Source: Hypericibacter sp049323455 (GTDB lineage: Bacteria > Pseudomonadota > Alphaproteobacteria > Dongiales > Dongiaceae). From it: DNA of 64,000 nt. How positions within the stretch are numbered: position 1 is the stretch's first letter; every line of letters starts with the position of its first letter. Made by a program: the position numbers and the translations under genes. Under the pieces are notes generated by a model. It was given only the letters and a program-made list of their open reading frames with translations. It ran no database searches and had not been told where the DNA came from. Below are positions 1 through 7,511 of this stretch, piece after piece. The stretch is from the NCBI GenBank assembly GCA_049323455.1, contig JBMONF010000019.1:1-64000 (forward strand), read 5' to 3'.

Positions 1-139
1 TCTGGAAATTCCGGCGGATCTCGTAGAACTGCTGCCGGCTGTAGCCCATCACCCGGCAGGCTTTGCTGACGTTGCCCAGGTCGCTCGCAAGCTCCAGCAG
101 GCTCAGCTTGCGCCGTGCTACTTTCTTCTCCGTGGTCAT
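1..139 (-). CDS. IS481-family transposase, N-terminal fragment (cut by window edge)
   Basis: The first 46 codons are visible, starting at an ATG at 139. They contain a helix-turn-helix region (LELASDLGNVSKACRVMGYS) followed by RQQFYEIRRNFQ, typical of the N-terminus of IS481/IS3-type DDE transposases that bind the IS ends. The catalytic DDE domain would lie to the left of the window. The frame is intact as far as it can be read. Confidence 0.75.
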   Translation of the reverse strand, partial: MTTEKKVARRKLSLLELASDLGNVSKACRVMGYSRQQFYEIRRNFQ

Positions 140-292
140 GTCGTTCTCCGTTCAAGGTCGGATGTGGCTGCAACTTCATCCTACCCTCGTCCGGAGGCGG
201 CATGGCCACACCGGCTCGGGCGCTTAGGACTCTCATGGTCCCGCGCCCGCCCGGTGTGGCCTCAACTGTCAGGTGATTACCCTCTCAGGACA
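1..292 (-). mobile_element. IS481-like insertion sequence, right-hand end only
   Basis: This is the 5' end of an insertion sequence whose transposase reads leftwards off the window. The outer terminus is inferred at 292. Read on the minus strand, the end begins TGTCCTGAGAGGG and is followed by AATCACCTGACAG, which looks like an IS481-type terminal inverted repeat. The other terminus and the target duplication lie outside the window, so element length and activity cannot be judged. Confidence 0.7.
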
Positions 293-387
293 CTAAGAGG
301 CCGTCGCCTGGCCCTTTTCGCTTCCTGCCGAGGCCCGAGCCCGCGATGCAAGGAAGCCCGATGCATCTCGCTTCCCTGCCCCGCCCG

Positions 388-1452
388 TCACTTGGCTTGC
401 TCGAGCGCCTTCCCGTTGCGCCGCACGGCGGAACCGCTCTCGTACCATCGCCTGCTGGCGGTCACGATCCCGACGACCGACAGCATGACCGGCACCTCGA
501 TCAGCACGCCGACGACGGTGGCCAGTGCCGCGCCGGACGAGAATCCGAACAGGCCGATGGCCGCGGCCACGGCGAGCTCGAAGAAGTTGCTGGCACCGAT
601 CAGCGCCGAGGGACCCGCCACGCAATGTGCCTCGCCGGCGATCCGGTTCAAGACGTAGGCAAGCCCCGCGTTGAAATAGACCTGGATCAGGATCGGCACG
701 GCGAGAAGCGCGATGATCAGCGGCTGCGCGATGATCTGGTCGCCCTGGAAACCGAACAGCATGACGAGCGTGGTCAGGAGTGCCACCAGCGAGATCGGCT
801 GGAGCGCCGAAAGCCACCGCCTCAAGCCCGCCGAGCCGCCCGCCGAGAGCGCCTGCTTGCGGAGGATCTGCGCCAGGACGACAGGGACCAGGATATAGAG
901 CCCGACGGAAACCAGGAGCGTCTGCCAAGGCACCGTGATCGCCGAGAGGCCGAGCAGCAGGCCGACGATCGGCGCGAACGCGAACACCATGATCGTGTCG
1001 TTCAGCGCTACCTGCGTCAGCGTGAAATCGGGCTCGCCGTCGGAAAGATTGCTCCACACGAACACCATGGCCGTGCAGGGCGCTGCCGCCAGCAGGATCA
1101 AGCCGGCGACGTAGCTGCCGATCTGGCCGGCAGGCAGGTAGGGGGCGAAGACATGATCGATGAAGAACCAGCCCAGCGCCGCCATGGAGAAGGGCTTGAC
1201 CGCCCAGTTGACGAGCAGCGTCACGCCGATGCCGCGCCAATGCTCGCGCACCTGCCCGATGGCGGCGAAATCCACTTTCATCAGCATCGGGATGATCATC
1301 AGCCAGATCAGGGCCGCGACCGGCAGGTTGACATGCGCGACCTCGGCCGAGCCGATGGCATGAAAGAGGCCGGGCAGGAGATGCCCGAGCGCGATCCCGG
1401 CAACGATGCAGAGCGCGACCCACAGGGTCAGGTAGCGTTCGAAGAGAGACAT
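388..1452 (-). CDS. acr3: ACR3-family arsenite efflux permease
   Basis: This inner-membrane carrier exports arsenite, the product of the neighbouring arsenate reductase. The 354-residue product is the usual ACR3 length and has about ten hydrophobic segments. The conserved ACR3 cysteine lies in AAAPCTAMVFVWS near residue 120, and the late acidic motif is in NFFELAVAAAIGLFG. The gene is the last of an arsR-arsC-acr3 operon, 72 bp after arsC. The start ATG at 1452 gives MSLFERYLTLWVAL, a normal ACR3 beginning. Relatives such as bile-acid/sodium symporters share the fold, but the ars context and motifs settle the call. Confidence 0.95.
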   Translation of the reverse strand: MSLFERYLTLWVALCIVAGIALGHLLPGLFHAIGSAEVAHVNLPVAALIWLMIIPMLMKVDFAAIGQVREHWRGIGVTLLVNWAVKPFSMAALGWFFIDHVFAPYLPAGQIGSYVAGLILLAAAPCTAMVFVWSNLSDGEPDFTLTQVALNDTIMVFAFAPIVGLLLGLSAITVPWQTLLVSVGLYILVPVVLAQILRKQALSAGGSAGLRRWLSALQPISLVALLTTLVMLFGFQGDQIIAQPLIIALLAVPILIQVYFNAGLAYVLNRIAGEAHCVAGPSALIGASNFFELAVAAAIGLFGFSSGAALATVVGVLIEVPVMLSVVGIVTASRRWYESGSAVRRNGKALEQAK

Positions 1453-1524
1453 CGGGCGATTATTCTTTCGTGATCGCGCAATGGGGCCGATCTTCGTTGG
1501 TGGATCCGCGCGGCGGACGCCGCA

Positions 1525-2043
1525 TCAAGAAGCCGGCTCCACCGGGCCCTTGGTCTTGCCGATCTCGTCGAGCCGCCTTTGCAGCGAGAGCTTGTCGAGC
1601 GAGGCCACGGGGAGGTTGACGAAGATGCCGATGCGGGTCGCCAGCATCCGGTAGACGTCGGCGAAGAGCGCGGCCTTCTCGGCGTCGCTGCCTTGGGCCG
1701 CGACCGGATCCGGCACGCCCCAATGCGCCGTCATGGGTTGGCCCGGCCAGACCGGGCAGACCTCGCCGGCCGCATTGTCGCAGACGGTGAAGACGAAATC
1801 GAGCGCCGGCGCGCCGGAGCCGGTGAACTCCTCCCAGCTCTTCGAGCGCAGATCGCCGGTAACGTAGTTGAGCTTGATCAGCAGCGACAGCGCAAAGGGA
1901 TTGATCCTGCCCGCCGGATGGCTGCCGGCGCTGAAGGCGCGAAAACGGCCGCGCCCTTCCCGGTTCAGGATGCACTCCGCCATGATGCTGCGCGCCGAGT
2001 TGCCGGTGCACAGGAACAGCACGTTATAGACCCGCTCTGCCAT
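1525..2043 (-). CDS. arsC: Arsenate reductase, low-molecular-weight phosphatase type
   Basis: The enzyme reduces arsenate to arsenite in the cytoplasm, feeding the efflux pump encoded downstream. The 172-residue product opens with the phosphatase-like loop FLCTGNSARS (nucleophilic Cys near residue 11). Further on it has a second pair of redox cysteines in FTVCDNAAGEVCP, as expected of the three-cysteine ArsC class. The start ATG at 2043 overlaps the end of arsR by 20 bp, so translation is probably coupled. A longer upstream extension of this frame is possible but would only shadow arsR. This family is often linked to thioredoxin; the actual reductant cannot be read from the sequence. Confidence 0.93.
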   Translation of the reverse strand: MAERVYNVLFLCTGNSARSIMAECILNREGRGRFRAFSAGSHPAGRINPFALSLLIKLNYVTGDLRSKSWEEFTGSGAPALDFVFTVCDNAAGEVCPVWPGQPMTAHWGVPDPVAAQGSDAEKAALFADVYRMLATRIGIFVNLPVASLDKLSLQRRLDEIGKTKGPVEPAS

Positions 2044-2491
2044 CCTCTCCTCCTTCAAGCTCCGACGGCCCCAACCTCTGGCAGCCGCGGCTGGCGGCCA
2101 TCGGTGCGCGATCGCCGCAGATCTCGGGCCGGCCGTCGCAGCAATCCTCGACCAGATAGGCGATGAGCCGCCTGGCGCCCGCGAGATCGGCGGCGCAAAA
2201 GATCTGGCGCTCGACGCGCCAACGCCGCACCAGCCGCGCCCGCTCGAGCTCGGCCAGGTGATGCGACAGCGTCGAAGGCTGCACGCCCAGCGCGCGGGCG
2301 AGCGAGCCCGCCGGCAGCCCGGACGGGCCGGCGCGAACCAGCAGCCGGAACACGGCCAGCCGCGTCTCCTGGGCGAGCGCGGCGAGCGCCGCCACCGCGG
2401 TCTCGTGCGCCTCACCCGACGGCGGCTTCGGCGGCGGTAAAGACGGTTGCGCCAGCGGTCGTGCCTGCGCCTTGGTTCGACAATTCGACAA
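2024..2491 (-). CDS. arsR: ArsR-family transcriptional repressor
   Basis: A winged-helix repressor expected to release the ars promoter when it binds arsenite. The helix-turn-helix lies in SLARALGVQPSTLSHHLAEL and the wing region in RRWRVERQIFCAA. A C-terminal cysteine cluster (VEDCCDGRPEIC) resembles the metalloid-sensing cysteines of one ArsR subgroup. The first possible start is a TTG at 2491, but it lies inside the palindromic operator candidate at 2484-2499. Translation may therefore begin later, for example at a GTG before AALAALAQETRLAVF. The gene leads the arsR-arsC-acr3 operon. Confidence 0.9.
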   Translation of the reverse strand: MSNCRTKAQARPLAQPSLPPPKPPSGEAHETAVAALAALAQETRLAVFRLLVRAGPSGLPAGSLARALGVQPSTLSHHLAELERARLVRRWRVERQIFCAADLAGARRLIAYLVEDCCDGRPEICGDRAPMAASRGCQRLGPSELEGGEDGRAGL

Positions 2492-2499
2492 GCGTCGAA
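2484..2499 (-). promoter_or_regulatory. Candidate ArsR operator palindrome
   Basis: A perfect inverted repeat, TTCGAC-AAGC-GTCGAA, sits at the very start of arsR. A third TTCGAC half-site occurs at 2476-2481. Its position at the head of the ars operon and its dyad symmetry fit an autoregulatory ArsR binding site. No protein-binding evidence can be drawn from sequence alone. Confidence 0.5.
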
Positions 2500-2626
2500 A
2501 TCTCCTACCGGAAAAGAGCGCGGGGGGCAGAGCTCCCGCGCTCGTCGCGGCAGGAGAGCACGCCGCCGATGACAGGATGATGACAGCGAACCGGCCGGAC
2601 GGAGCCGAGCCGCCCAGCGCTTGGCC

Positions 2627-3613
2627 TCAGACGTTGAGGCCCTTCATGCCCTCGGGCGTGTAGCGCGCGCCGGCCACGGCTTCCGGCGGGAACAGGGCGT
2701 CGAGCGCGTCGATCTCGTCGGGCTTGAGCGCGATTTCGGTGGCGGCCGCATTCTCGACGACATAACGGGCCCGCTTGGTGCCGGGGATCGGCACCACATG
2801 GCCGTATTTGCCGAGGAGCCAGGCCAGCGCGATCTGCGCCGGCGTCGCGCGGCGCTTGGCGGCGAAGTCCTTGAGCGCCTCCGCCAAGCGCCGATTCTGC
2901 GCCATGGCGTCCTCCTGGAAGCGCGGGTTGGCGCGGCGGAAATCGTCGGCGGCCAGCCCCTCGGTGCCGGTCACGGCACCGGCCAGGAAGGCTCGGCCGA
3001 GCGGGCTGTAGGCGACGAAGGTCACACCCAGCTCGCGGCAGGTCTCGAGCAGCTCGGTCTCGACGTCGCGGGTCCAGAGCGAATATTCGCTCTGGACGGC
3101 CGCGATCGGATGGACGGTGCATGCGCGCTTGAGTGTCGCAGGCGAAACCTCCGAAAGCCCCAGCCAACGCACCTTGCCGGCCTCGACCAGCTTGGCCATG
3201 GCGCCGACCGTCTCCTCGACCGGCCGCTCGCGCTCGAGGCGGTGGGCGTAGTAGAGATCGATCCGGTCGGTGCCGAGCCGCTTCAGCGAGGCCTCGCAGG
3301 CTCGCTGGATATAAGCGGGCGAGTTGTCGATGCGCCGCTCGTAGCGGCCGGGCTGGCGCACCATGCCGAACTTGGTCGCGAACGTCACCGAGCCGCGCCG
3401 GCCTTTGAGGAAGCGGCCCAGGAGCTCCTCGTTGTGGCCGAAGCCGTAAGTGTCGGCGGTGTCGAAGAAGTCGATACCCTGATCGAGAGCAGTCTCGAGG
3501 GTCTCGAGCGATTGCACATCGTCATGCGGCCCATAGAACTCGGACATGCCCATGCAGCCGAGCCCGATCGCCGAAACGCTGTGCCCTGTGGAGCCGAGCG
3601 CGCGCCGTTCCAT
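2627..3613 (-). CDS. Aldo/keto reductase
   Basis: A cytoplasmic NADPH-dependent oxidoreductase with the TIM-barrel AKR fold; the physiological carbonyl substrate is unknown. The 328 residues carry the AKR signatures: GLGCMGMSEFYG near the N-terminus, FFDTADTYGFGHNEE with the catalytic Asp and Tyr, and FATKFGMV with the catalytic Lys. VPIPGTKRARYVVENAAA near the C-terminus is the cofactor-binding region. It resembles the AKR13/YghZ-like group of 320-330 residues. It stands alone between the ars operon and yhhQ, with about 85 bp to the latter. Confidence 0.9.
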   Translation of the reverse strand: MERRALGSTGHSVSAIGLGCMGMSEFYGPHDDVQSLETLETALDQGIDFFDTADTYGFGHNEELLGRFLKGRRGSVTFATKFGMVRQPGRYERRIDNSPAYIQRACEASLKRLGTDRIDLYYAHRLERERPVEETVGAMAKLVEAGKVRWLGLSEVSPATLKRACTVHPIAAVQSEYSLWTRDVETELLETCRELGVTFVAYSPLGRAFLAGAVTGTEGLAADDFRRANPRFQEDAMAQNRRLAEALKDFAAKRRATPAQIALAWLLGKYGHVVPIPGTKRARYVVENAAATEIALKPDEIDALDALFPPEAVAGARYTPEGMKGLNV

Positions 3614-3698
3614 GAAGCCCCCCCGTGCCGGATGATGGGGGAGGATGTGGGGGCGACCGGATCGCTCGTCAACCGCGAGGAGATTCGTCGGACCCGGC

Positions 3699-4379
3699 TC
3701 AATCCGCCAGCACCAGCGGATTGAAGCGCGTGTCGCGATCGTAGTAGTCGACGCCCTCGGCGCGCTTGAGCCAGCCGACCACCAGATAGGTGAGCGGTGT
3801 CGCGAGCACCTCGTAGCCCACCTTCGCCACCCATTCGGTGCCGGCCGTGTTCAGCAAGACCTCCAGCGGCACCACGCCGCCGAAGGCCGCCGTCACGAAG
3901 ATGCCGGTGTCGGCGAGCTGGCCCACCAGCGTCGAGCCGATGGTGCGCGTCCACAAATATCGGCCATTGGTGGCGAGCTTCATCTTCGCCAGCACGAAGG
4001 AGTTGAGGAACTCGCCGACGAGATAGGCGGCGAAGGAGGCCGCGAGCAGGCGGGGCGTGAAGCCCAGGATGCGGTTCCAGGCCTCCTGCCCGTCCCAGAA
4101 ACCGGCGCCGGGCAGCAGGCCGCCGACCCAGATGGCGATCACGGCCACGAGATTGCAGGCGAAGCCCAGCCAGATCACCCGGCGCGCGCGGGCATAGCCG
4201 TAAACCTCGGTCAGCACGTCGCCGATGATGTAGCTCACCGGAAAGATCACCGTGGCCGCGGTCAGGACGAAGCCGTGCACCTCGATCAGCTTGACCGCGA
4301 TGATGTTGGACACGATGAGGCAGGTGACGAACAGGCCCGCCACCGCGAGAAACCGCGCCGAATAGCCGCTTCGTTGCAT
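3699..4379 (-). CDS. yhhQ: Queuosine precursor transporter (VUT family)
   Basis: An integral membrane carrier for 7-deazaguanine precursors such as preQ0 or preQ1, which feed tRNA queuosine synthesis. About six hydrophobic segments are visible, with the family motifs LIVSNIIAVKLIEV, FPVSYIIGDVLTEVYGYARAR and YLVGEFLNSFVLAKMK, and TIGSTLVGQLADTGIF near residue 150. The ATG at 4379 is chosen because GGAGAA lies six bases upstream; two longer in-frame starts (4412 and 4460) lack such a site. The gene is divergent from queA, and its neighbours queA, tgt, queF and queG support the function. Confidence 0.92.
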   Translation of the reverse strand: MQRSGYSARFLAVAGLFVTCLIVSNIIAVKLIEVHGFVLTAATVIFPVSYIIGDVLTEVYGYARARRVIWLGFACNLVAVIAIWVGGLLPGAGFWDGQEAWNRILGFTPRLLAASFAAYLVGEFLNSFVLAKMKLATNGRYLWTRTIGSTLVGQLADTGIFVTAAFGGVVPLEVLLNTAGTEWVAKVGYEVLATPLTYLVVGWLKRAEGVDYYDRDTRFNPLVLAD

Positions 4380-4611
4380 AACTTCTCCGCCGCCCGATCG
4401 TTCAACAGTCATCGCCCCCGCGCCCGCGGGAACGACGAGGGGTGTTCCACCCGAATCCATACCGCCCCGAGATCGCCTTTGGGGGTCCTGCCTGTTGCGG
4501 GCGCATGCTGTGGCAGATGGCGGGCCCCGGCGTCAATGGGCGCCTTGCCCCTGGCCCCGAAATGACCGGCTTCCCCTGATCCGCCGGACCCTCTATATGC
4601 TCGGGCCCGCC

Positions 4612-5673
4612 ATGCGGACCCCCCTCCGGACCCAGGACTTCGACTTCGACCTGCCACCCGAGCGGATCGCCGACCGGCCGGCGAGCCCGCGCGATGCCGC
4701 GCGCCTGCTGGTGGTCCGGGAGAACGGCCTCGAGGACCTGATCTTCCGCGACCTGCCGCGCCTGCTCGATCCCGGCGACCTGCTGGTGGTCAACGACACC
4801 CGGGTCATTCCGGCGCGGATCGAGGGCCGGCGCGGCCAGGCTCATATCGAGGCCACTTTGCACAAGGCCGAAGCGCCCGACATCTGGCGCGCCTTCGCCA
4901 GGCCCGCCAGGCGGCTCAAGCCCGGTGACCGCATCGAGATCGCCGAGGGCTTCTATGCCGACGTGGTGGCCAAGGGCGAGGAAGGCGAGGTCACGCTGCG
5001 CTTCCCCGTGGGCGGCGCCGAGCTCCTCGCCGCGCTGGAGCGCCATGGCCGGATGCCGCTGCCGCCCTATATCCGCCGGCCGCAAGGCCCGCTCGCGTCG
5101 GACCGCGAGGACTACCAGACCATCTTCGCCGACCGGGAAGGTGCCATCGCCGCACCCACCGCGGCGCTCCACTTCACGCCGGCTCTGCTCGAAGCCCTGG
5201 CCCGGCACGGCGTCGGCCTGACGCGGGTGACGCTTCATGTCGGCGCCGGCACCTTCCTGCCCGTGAAGGCCGAGCGGGCCGAGGAACATCGCATGCACGC
5301 GGAATGGGGCGAGATCGCGCCGGCCGCGGCCGAGGCGGTGAACCGTGCCAGGGGTGCGGGCAAGCGCATCGTCGCGGTCGGCACCACCAGCCTGCGCCTC
5401 CTCGAAAGTGCTGCCGCCGAGGATGGGACTCTCCGGCCCTTCACCGGCGAGACGGCGCTCTTCATCACGCCCGGCTACCGCTTCAAGCTGGTGGACCGGC
5501 TCGTCACCAACTTCCACCTGCCGCGCTCCACGCTCTTCATGCTGGTCGCGGCCTTCGCGGGGCTCGAACGCATGAAGCGGGCTTACGCCCACGCCATCGC
5601 CGCCGGCTATCGCTTCTACTCCTATGGCGATGCCTGCTTCCTCGAACGCGCCCAAGCCGGAGAGGCCGCATGA
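4612..5673 (+). CDS. queA: tRNA preQ1(34) S-adenosylmethionine ribosyltransferase-isomerase
   Basis: It transfers and rearranges the ribose of S-adenosylmethionine onto preQ1 at the wobble position of tRNA, giving epoxyqueuosine. The 353-residue length is typical. Motifs seen are DFDFDLPPERIADRPASPRD at the N-terminus, DLLVVNDTRVIPARI, HVGAGTFLPVKAE and TNFHLPRSTLFMLVAAFAG. The ATG at 4612 is preferred; an in-frame ATG at 4597 would add five residues. The stop overlaps the tgt start (ATGA), so the two are co-translated. Confidence 0.95.
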   Translation: MRTPLRTQDFDFDLPPERIADRPASPRDAARLLVVRENGLEDLIFRDLPRLLDPGDLLVVNDTRVIPARIEGRRGQAHIEATLHKAEAPDIWRAFARPARRLKPGDRIEIAEGFYADVVAKGEEGEVTLRFPVGGAELLAALERHGRMPLPPYIRRPQGPLASDREDYQTIFADREGAIAAPTAALHFTPALLEALARHGVGLTRVTLHVGAGTFLPVKAERAEEHRMHAEWGEIAPAAAEAVNRARGAGKRIVAVGTTSLRLLESAAAEDGTLRPFTGETALFITPGYRFKLVDRLVTNFHLPRSTLFMLVAAFAGLERMKRAYAHAIAAGYRFYSYGDACFLERAQAGEAA

Positions 5674-6848
5674 CCACGCGCTTCGAGCTCCTGGCCAAGG
5701 ACGGCGCGGCGCGGCGCGGGCGCCTCGAGACCGCGCACGGGGTCGTCAACACGCCGGCCTTCATGCCGGTCGGCACCGCCGCGACGGTCAAGGGCATGTG
5801 GCCCGAGCAGGTCGCGGCTTCGGGCGCCGAGATCATTCTCGGCAACACCTATCACCTGATGCTGCGGCCGGGCGCCGAGCGCGTGGCGCAGCTCGGCGGC
5901 CTGCACAAATTCATGAACTGGCCGGGGCCGATCCTGACCGATTCCGGCGGCTTCCAGGTCATGTCGCTCGCGGACTTGCGCGAGCTCGACGAGGAGGGCG
6001 TCACCTTCAAGTCGCATATCGACGGCAGCCGGCACCATCTCTCCCCCGAGCGCTCGGTCGAGATCCAGCATCTGCTCGATGCCGACATCACCATGGCCCT
6101 CGACGAATGCACGCCCTTCCCTTCGGACGAGCCGACGGCCGCGGCATCGATGCGCCGCTCCATGCGCTGGGCCGAGCGCTGCAAGAAGGTTTTCGTGTCG
6201 CGCTCCGGCTACGGCCTCTTCGGCATCGTCCAGGGCAGCGTCTATCCGGGCCTGCGGCGCGAATCCGCCGAATGGCTGACGCGCATCGGCTTCGACGGCT
6301 ATGCGATCGGCGGGCTCGCGGTCGGCGAAGGCCAGGAGACCATGTTCCGCATGATCGAGGCGACGGCGCCGCACCTGCCGGCGGACCGCCCGCGCTATCT
6401 CATGGGGGTGGGACGGCCGCTCGACATCGTCGGCGCGGTCATGCGCGGCGTCGACATGTTCGACTGCGTGATGCCGACCCGCTCGGGGCGCACCGGCCAG
6501 GCCTTCACCCGGCGCGGCACGATCAACATCCGTAACGCGCGCCACGCGCATGACGAGCGCCCGCTCGATCCCGGCTGTCCCTGCCCCGTCTGCAAGGATT
6601 ATTCGCGCGCCTATGTCCACCATCTCTTTCGCGCCGAGGAGATGCTGGGGCCGATGCTGCTGACCACGCACAACCTGCATCACTACCAGGCGCTCATGGC
6701 CGGTTTGCGCGCCGCCATCGAGACGGGTAGGCTCGACGAGTTCGCCGCCGAGGTCACGGCCAAGGAAGCGGAAGGCGATATCGAACCCCTGCCCGACCCG
6801 CTGGCGAAGGGCGCGGGGAATGGCGCGAAAGCGTCGCCTGGAAAATGA
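5670..6848 (+). CDS. tgt: tRNA-guanine(34) transglycosylase
   Basis: It exchanges guanine for preQ1 at position 34 of GUN-anticodon tRNAs. The 392-residue product has the substrate-binding motif DSGGFQVMSLADLRELDEEG, the nucleophile region MFDCVMPTRSGRTGQAFTRRG, and a zinc site of three cysteines and a histidine in CPCPVCKDYSRAY...TTHNLHHY. GGLAVGEGQETMFRMIE is also typical. It starts inside the queA stop codon. A palindromic intergenic repeat follows the gene. Confidence 0.96.
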   Translation: MTTRFELLAKDGAARRGRLETAHGVVNTPAFMPVGTAATVKGMWPEQVAASGAEIILGNTYHLMLRPGAERVAQLGGLHKFMNWPGPILTDSGGFQVMSLADLRELDEEGVTFKSHIDGSRHHLSPERSVEIQHLLDADITMALDECTPFPSDEPTAAASMRRSMRWAERCKKVFVSRSGYGLFGIVQGSVYPGLRRESAEWLTRIGFDGYAIGGLAVGEGQETMFRMIEATAPHLPADRPRYLMGVGRPLDIVGAVMRGVDMFDCVMPTRSGRTGQAFTRRGTINIRNARHAHDERPLDPGCPCPVCKDYSRAYVHHLFRAEEMLGPMLLTTHNLHHYQALMAGLRAAIETGRLDEFAAEVTAKEAEGDIEPLPDPLAKGAGNGAKASPGK

Positions 6849-6873
6849 GTTCCGATCTTGCAAATGCCCCTTT

Positions 6874-6970
6874 CGTCGCCCCCGCGAAGGCGGGGGCCCA
6901 TGAACACGGACCAAGCCCCATCTTGCACCGTCGGTGTTCATGGATTCCCGCCTTCGCGGGAATGACGACG
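6874..6970. repeat. Palindromic intergenic repeat (REP-like), copy 1
   Basis: Two arms of about 34 bases, 6874-6907 and 6934-6970, are nearly reverse complements. Both carry the core CCCGCCTTCGCGGG and the flank GTGTTCATGG. A related copy lies at 58224-58340. It sits between tgt and queF and could fold into a large hairpin in mRNA. Confidence 0.8.
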
Positions 6971-7013
6971 GAGAACTTGTAGCCTGCTGCTGCTTTGACC
7001 CGACTTCGAGGAG

Positions 7014-7481
7014 ATGATGGCACGCAAAGCCCACACCACCCTGAAGCAGCTGGGCCGGGCGACGAGGCTGCCCGCCTCGCCGGAGACGGCCGAGCTCGAG
7101 CGCGTCCCCAACCCGCATCCGAAGGAGCGCTACCTCGTCCGCTTCGCCTGCCCCGAGTTCACCGCGCTCTGCCCCATCACGGGCCAGCCCGACTTCGCGC
7201 ATCTCGTGATCGATTACGTGCCCAAGGGCTGGCTGGTGGAGAGCAAGTCGCTCAAGCTCTATCTGGGCTCCTTCCGCAACCACGGCGCCTTCCACGAGGA
7301 CTGCACGCTTTCGATCGCCAAGCGGCTGGTGGATTTCGTCAAGCCGCATTGGCTCAGGATTGGCGGCTACTGGTATCCGCGCGGCGGCATCCCGATCGAC
7401 GTGTTCTGGCAAACGGGCCCTGCGCCCGCCGGCCTGTGGCTGCCGGACCAGGGTGTGGCGCCCTATCGCGGGCGCGGCTGA
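7014..7481 (+). CDS. queF: NADPH-dependent 7-cyano-7-deazaguanine (preQ0) reductase
   Basis: The enzyme reduces the nitrile of preQ0 to the amine of preQ1, the base used by Tgt. The 155-residue length fits the single-domain (type I) QueF. The catalytic cysteine lies in FTALCPITGQPDFAH, and the family signature ESKSLKLYLGSFRNHGAFHED follows near residue 75. GAGGAG directly precedes two adjacent ATG codons (7014 and 7017); either may be used. The gene lies between tgt and queG on the same strand. Confidence 0.95.
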   Translation: MMARKAHTTLKQLGRATRLPASPETAELERVPNPHPKERYLVRFACPEFTALCPITGQPDFAHLVIDYVPKGWLVESKSLKLYLGSFRNHGAFHEDCTLSIAKRLVDFVKPHWLRIGGYWYPRGGIPIDVFWQTGPAPAGLWLPDQGVAPYRGRG

Positions 7482-7511
7482 CGAACGGGCCGCCGCCGGA
7501 AAGGTGAGCCG

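Noticed and set aside
164..658. Open frame crossing the IS terminus and the end of acr3
   Set aside because: It runs antisense through acr3 and has no domain or ribosome site.
4380..4611. preQ1 riboswitch in front of yhhQ or queA
   Set aside because: I found no aptamer-like pattern such as the C-rich loop with an A-rich tail; a covariance search would settle it.
4402..5655. A 417-codon frame antisense to queA
   Set aside because: queA has all family motifs and the antisense product has none.
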